Positions 58,930 to 64,000 of a stretch of DNA of 64,000 nt are shown here, one piece after another (position 1 is the stretch's first letter; each line of letters opens with the position of its first letter). The notes under the pieces are model-generated. The model was not told the origin of the DNA. It worked only from the letters and a program-made list of their open reading frames with translations, and made no database searches. The stretch comes from Tetradesmus obliquus (taxonomy: Eukaryota; Chlorophyta; Chlorophyceae; Sphaeropleales; Scenedesmaceae): positions 5,022,001-5,086,000 of the forward strand of contig CP126198.1 in assembly GCA_030272155.1 (NCBI GenBank), written 5' to 3'. A program made the position numbers and the translations under genes.

Positions 58930-60104
58930 ATAGGACAATTCTCAGCATGGTAAAAGCATCACTGCGCACCTAAGGCTCATGGCGCTCCGATCGGATTAAT
59001 CGCGATTGGGCTGAACATGCAGGTACAGCAGATCAGTTGTGTCTCAGATCTGGAGATGCAGGCAGGCACTGTTGCAAGGGCACTTGCCAATTCTGCTGAT
59101 GGCTGTGGGATGAGTGACCGCCAGTGGCGCTGCTGCAGCTGCCGCACTGGGCAGTGGTTGCAGCAGCAGTTGTTGGCAGCGGGTTTGTGGTGGGATTTTG
59201 CCGCCTGCGTGATTCTGTGTCTAACCTGGACAGATATAGCACTGTATGTGGGATTTCTGTTGGGCTGCACGTGCACAGGTAACAGGCGGTAGGTCTGCGT
59301 GGTGAAACCTCTGTCTGTGAGACTTGGCTCCAATCCACATTGGTTTTACTCAGCACAATTGCCGACTCCCTAACGGTTAGGTGCTACGACTCCAGTCAGC
59401 TGTTGGCAACTTGACTGCATGAGTGCCAAAGTCCTCTTGATGTAATTGCAGTGTTCAATCAGTCTGGTCTGGTTGTTCGGATCCTCAACATCGGACGTTC
59501 ATCAGACAGCATCGTCACGTTACAGTGATGGTGAATGCTACCACATGCCACATATATATGAATTGCATGCCGGTCCGGAACACTAAGCGGTAACACGCCT
59601 CTCCCAGTGTAACACGCAGTCATCTGACAGCAACGACAGTCGTCATTCAGTGTGTATGTACAGCCAGCACTTGCCAGCACACTGCAGCAGCGCGCAACAG
59701 CACACACAGCTCTGTCTACTCTCACACACCCCATGCCTTGCTTGCTGCACACAACCGGTATACTGCTCAACAACTGCTGCTGCCCAGGCTACAGCAGCAG
59801 CAGCAGCAACAGCTGCTGCAGAGCACCGGCAGCTGGGCTTGTCTCCGAGCTGAGCACATGTGAAAATGATGGAAGCAACACGAGCACATCAACAGCTTCT
59901 AAGCAAGAAAATCTGGCACACTCTGAGTGTGTTGCTCAGTGCTGCTGCCAGAGCAAAGCACCAGCAAGCGTCTGCAGCCATGCAGCTGCACTTACGGCAG
60001 CGCCGCTGCACTGCTGCCGTGCCTGCTGCGGTTCAGCATGGCTGCGCTGACATAGCCTAAGCCCTAAGCCCGCCTTGAACCCTGTTTGCATGCTGCAGCA
60101 GCGC
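58930..60104. other. Convergent intergenic region between Sbp and SAM synthetase
   Basis: No exon recognised. It should contain both 3' UTRs. Open frames of 65-130 codons near 59650-60060 are Ser/Cys-rich without motifs. Confidence 0.45.
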
Positions 60105-62984
60105 TTAGGCATCCAGCTCCAGGGTCTTGACGGTCTGCAGCAGCAGCAGACAGGCAGATAACAGAGAATCAGCTTGAGGCCTTCAGCATGTACTGGTGGC
60201 CTGTAACAACATGTGCTGCACGTGTCCAACACCTAACCCTGTTGCATGACGCACACCTCACATGTGAAGTTGAGGTCATTGCGGCCGAAGTGGCTGTATG
60301 CAGCACATGCGAACTGAACTAAATAAGGGCAAGTGAAAGCAACAGTATATGGTACATATGATACTAGTAATCAGCGCACCTCCCAGGTGAAGTCGGGGTC
60401 GTCGCGGCCGAAGTGGCCGTACGCGGCGGTCTTCTGGTAGCGCTGGTTGCCGCCACGCATCAGGTCCAGGCTCTTGGCGATCATGCCGGGCCTGCAGGCA
60501 ATTTATAGAGACAGTATCAAATTAGAACTAAAACTTTTATATTTGTTGTTGTGGTTGGGGTTGGCTGACTGACTAACAAATGTTTTGTGCATTCTCATGT
60601 GCATGGATAAGCAACAAGATCTACACACGCCGTGTTGCTGCACACACCTCACGCCAGTGGCCTTCTTGACAGCCAACACAGCATAATTTGATCACAGTGT
60701 TGTTAAAAAAGAGTGCAAATCAACAAGATACATAATCTGCGCGCACCTGAAGTCGAAGGCCTTCTTGACTGCTGCCAGGATGGCCTTGTCGTTGGTGCCC
60801 TGCTTGGCAGTGCCGTAGGTGTCCACGTGGATGGACAGCGGCTCAGCCACACCAATGGCGTACGACACCTGTTACATAGCAGGAAAGTAACAAACAAAGT
60901 GACATAATTAACAGGTCAGTGACATGTCGGTGGGCGGTGGATGCCGTAGGTGTCCACGTGGATGGACAGCGGCTCAGCCACACCCATGGCGTACGACACC
61001 TGTTACAAAACAGTAAAGTAACAAGAAAGTGACATAAGTAACAGGTCAGTGACAGTCGGTGAGCGGGTGGATGTCTTGGTTGTCCACGTGGATGGACAGC
61101 GGCTCAGCCACACCGATGGCGTACGACACCTGTTACATGACAGGCAAGTAACAAGCAAGTTTAACAGATATGCAGCTTTGTGAGCAGGTCCTTCAGTGGT
61201 GGGTGGCACAGGCAAAGAAGCATGGCAAGTACCAGGTCCTTGGGCGATAAGGTGGTGCTACTGCACATCATGCACCTTCCAGTGCTTCCAAACCCTGTGC
61301 TGCCCGCAGCTGCACGCGCACAGGCCCCGTCCCTGCAATTCCTACTCATTCCCTCACCTGCACCAGGCAGCGGCGGGCCAGGCCTGCAGCCACCACTGAC
61401 TTGGCTGCCTGGCGGGCGATGTATGCGCCGGACCTGTCCACCTTGGTGGGGTCCTTGCCGCTGAATGCACCGCCACCGTGTGCGCCCCAGCCACTGCAAC
61501 ACAAGCAGGAACAAACAACAGAAACAACAAGATAAGTAAGTGGCAGCCCCAGCAGCTAGCGGCAATCTGTAGGACATCAGCCGCATAGCAAAAAGCATGC
61601 AGGCATCCGCATCGCACAATGCACTTCCGGCGTGAGTCTGAGCAGGCAATGCTGGTTCATTGCGGCTTGACCTGCAGCTGAACACTCTGCTGCTGCTGCT
61701 GCTGAGACCGCCCACACAACCAGCCTTCATGCGCCCTTTGCTGCTGGACAACCGCTGTTGCCGCTGGTTTGCTGCATTGCTGCTGCTACTGCCGCGCGCA
61801 CCCGTAGGTGTCGATGATGATCTTGCGGCCAGTCAGGCCGGCGTCGCCGTGGGGGCCACCGATCACAAAGCGGCCTGCAAAGTGACACAGCAGCACAGCA
61901 GCACAACGCGAACATGAGTAAGGACCAACAAGCACCAAAATGCAGCGCGTCAGCCTGTTATCACATGCCTGGCGGTAGCAGTGTGCCAGTGGCATGCAGC
62001 ACCCTATACGTCAATAAACATCAATCAATTAGCATGTTCTTCTTCCAAAACACAGTAACATACTCAGCGGAGGGGTTGAGGTGGAAGATGGTCTGCTCGT
62101 CCAGGTACTTCTCCGGCACCACGGGCTTCATCACATCCCACATATGTCGCATCATGTCACATACCAGCCACAATAACAACAAAGTAACAACAAGTGATAC
62201 TCACCGGAGGGGTTGAGGTGGAAGATGGTCTGCTCGTCCAGGTACTTCTCCGGCACCACAGGCTTGATCACGTGCTCCATCAGCTCCTTGTGGATGGTCT
62301 CGTTGCTCACGTCAGGGTTGTGCTGCGTGGAGATGAGGATGGTGTGCACGCGCACAGGCACCACGGCGCCGCCCTCCTTCTTGTACTCCACAGTCACCTG
62401 GAGAAGCAGAAAAAGCAGCAGCAGCAGCAGCAGCAGCAGCGTTACACAGTGCACAGGCACCACGGCGCCGCCCTCCCTCTTGTACTCCACAGTCACCTGG
62501 CGCAAAGGCAGCAGCAGCAGCATAACATCAAAACAAAACCAGTTACACCTGCATCAGCCGTCGAAGCGCAGCCAGGGGCAGGTGCTTTTCTTGCGCCTCT
62601 TCCATGAGCCAAAAACCACCAGAACAGGACATTTGACAACAAAGCACCAACCACCTGCTGCTTGGCGTCAGCGCACAGCAGCACGCAACGGCATGTCTAC
62701 AGCTTCAACTTCATACCAAAGAACATAGCATACATCTGGGTCCTGCCGTCTGGGCACAGCCAGCCGCATGCACCGTTGTTGCGGACCTCGGTCAGCCGAC
62801 AACCCACACAACAGAACATTGACAACAACGCACACACACACCCGCTTCAAGACGTCTGCACGAGGCCAGGGGCGCATCCCTGGCTACATTTTTGAGCCCA
62901 GGCACAGCGCTGACAAGGCACACCACGTGCTGTTGCCAAACAAGCGCTAAGCACACAAGATATTGCACACACAGCACAATTGGC

Positions 62985-63015
<31 letters not shown>

Positions 63016-63638
63016 CCCATGTGCCATTCTTGCGGACCTCCGTCAGCCGACAACCAGCACAACATAACATTGGCAACAAAGCACACACCACCCGCTTCAT
63101 GGCGTCTGCACGAGGCCAGGGGCGCATCCCTGGCTACATTTTTGAGCCCAGGCACAGCGCTGACAAGGCACACCACGTGCTGTTGCTGTTGCCAAACAAG
63201 CGCTAAGCACACAAGATACTGCACACACAGTACAATTGGCACCTGTCTTGCCGTCTGGGCGCAGCCAGCCGCATGTGCCGTTCTTGCGGACCTCCGTCAG
63301 CCGACAACCAACACAGCAGAGCATTGACAACAACGCACACACCACCCACTTCAAGACGTCTGCATGAGGCCAGGGGCACATTCCTGGCTACATTTTTGAG
63401 CCCAGGCACAGCGCTGACGAGGCACACACACCCGGGTGCTACCAAAAAGCCAGAACACTGCACAAATGCAATCCTCAACCACGCACCTGGGTCTTGCCGT
63501 CTGGGCGCAGCCAGCCGCATGTGCCGTTCTTGCGGACCTCCGTCAGCCTGTAGCCGATCTTGGTGGCCAGCACGTGAGTCAGCGGCATCAGCTCATCTGT
63601 CTCGTCGCAGGCGTAGCCAAACATGTGGCCCTGGTCAC
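60105..63638 (-). CDS. SAMS: S-adenosylmethionine synthetase (5' partial)
   Basis: Makes S-adenosylmethionine from methionine and ATP in the cytosol. Visible exons (minus): 63487-63638, 62205-62397, 61802-61874, 61358-61493, 60747-60868, 60380-60491, 60105-60134; phases agree. They cover about residue 115 to the end (…KTLELDA-stop). Signature sequences: [10 protein letters not shown] (ATP-binding motif), [87 protein letters not shown] (phosphate-binding loop), [32 protein letters not shown], and [18 protein letters not shown]. All catalytic motifs in this part are intact. The N-terminal ~115 residues lie right of the window. Confidence 0.95.
60747..61135 (-). repeat. Copies of the [15 protein letters not shown] exon start
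   Basis: The acceptor and first ~18 codons of exon 60747-60868 occur again upstream at about 60945-61001 and 61078-61132, 130-135 bp apart. Confidence 0.9.
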
Positions 63639-63880
63639 CTGCATGCATGCACAGTGATGCGTGGTGAGACTTTGTGTGAATGTGTGTTGCATTTGTGCGT
63701 GGGCGGCATCGGCTCATCTGTCTCATCGTAGGCATAGCCGAACATGTGGCCCTGGTCACCTGCGGCAAGATAGTGCGCAGTGGCACAGTGTGAGGATGCT
63801 TTGAGTTGCGTGCGTCAGCAGCATCAGCTCAGCGTCCCGTCGATTTCATGGCTCAACATGTGGCCCTGGCCGCATGTTGA
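62068..63880 (-). repeat. Splice-junction copies in SAM synthetase 5' exons
   Basis: [19 protein letters not shown] with donor (62205) recurs downstream at about 62068-62130; [15 protein letters not shown] with acceptor recurs upstream at about 62445-62498. [17 protein letters not shown] with donor (63487) is repeated downstream at about 63241, 62987 and 62744, ~245-255 bp apart. [10 protein letters not shown] with acceptor recurs upstream at about 63725-63762 and weakly near 63840-63875. Confidence 0.9.
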
Positions 63881-64000
63881 GTACAGCATGCACGCACAGG
63901 CAAGGACATGCTGCGGGGTTGTGCATATGCTGTATACGCGAGGGGAGGCGGCAGCGACTTCCTGCTCATAAGCATCACACAAGCCGGCTGGCACAGAGCG

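Overview
This is a nuclear segment of a green alga, most likely a core chlorophyte of the Chlorophyceae (Sphaeropleales or Chlamydomonadales type). The evidence is short exons in intron-rich genes with GT/AG borders, plant-type plastid proteins (plastidic pyruvate kinase, chloroplast sulfate-binding protein), TGTAA-like polyadenylation signals, cytosolic-type tRNA genes and extreme CAG/CTG trinucleotide expansion. There is no bacterial-style operon structure. Species assignment is inference.

Layout: (1) 1-7457 (+), the C-terminal part of an ABCG-type transporter, 5' end outside the window. (2) 8489-27766 (+), a plastid-type pyruvate kinase in 14 exons; its sixth intron is 10.7 kb and holds LINE retrotransposon copies, stacks of short retroposed 3' ends and two identical tRNA-Thr genes, and a later intron holds a tRNA-Pro gene. 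(3) 29869-30402 (-), a small secreted cysteine-rich protein. (4) 33470-36716 (-), an unrecognised low-complexity protein with one membrane segment. (5) 37684-43962 (-), a senescence-domain (ERD7/spartin-like) protein. (6) 46678-52792 (-), a membrane-anchored alpha/beta hydrolase. (7) 54049-58376 (+), a chloroplast periplasmic-type sulfate-binding protein. (8) 60105 to the right edge (-), S-adenosylmethionine synthetase, 5' end outside the window. The exon models of genes 2 and 4-7 were built by matching splice sites to reading phase; each sums to a whole number of codons.

Two structural themes dominate. First, nearly every intron border carries tandem copies of itself: half-exons with an acceptor lie upstream of the true exon, half-exons with a donor lie downstream, and terminal exons are repeated past the stop codon. 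Second, the repeat clusters in the large pyruvate kinase intron read as successive insertions of 5'-truncated retrotransposon 3' ends, each returning to the same short target sequence, close upstream of tRNA genes. The genes do not form a pathway, although sulfate import and SAM synthesis both belong to sulfur metabolism and lie next to each other in convergent orientation.
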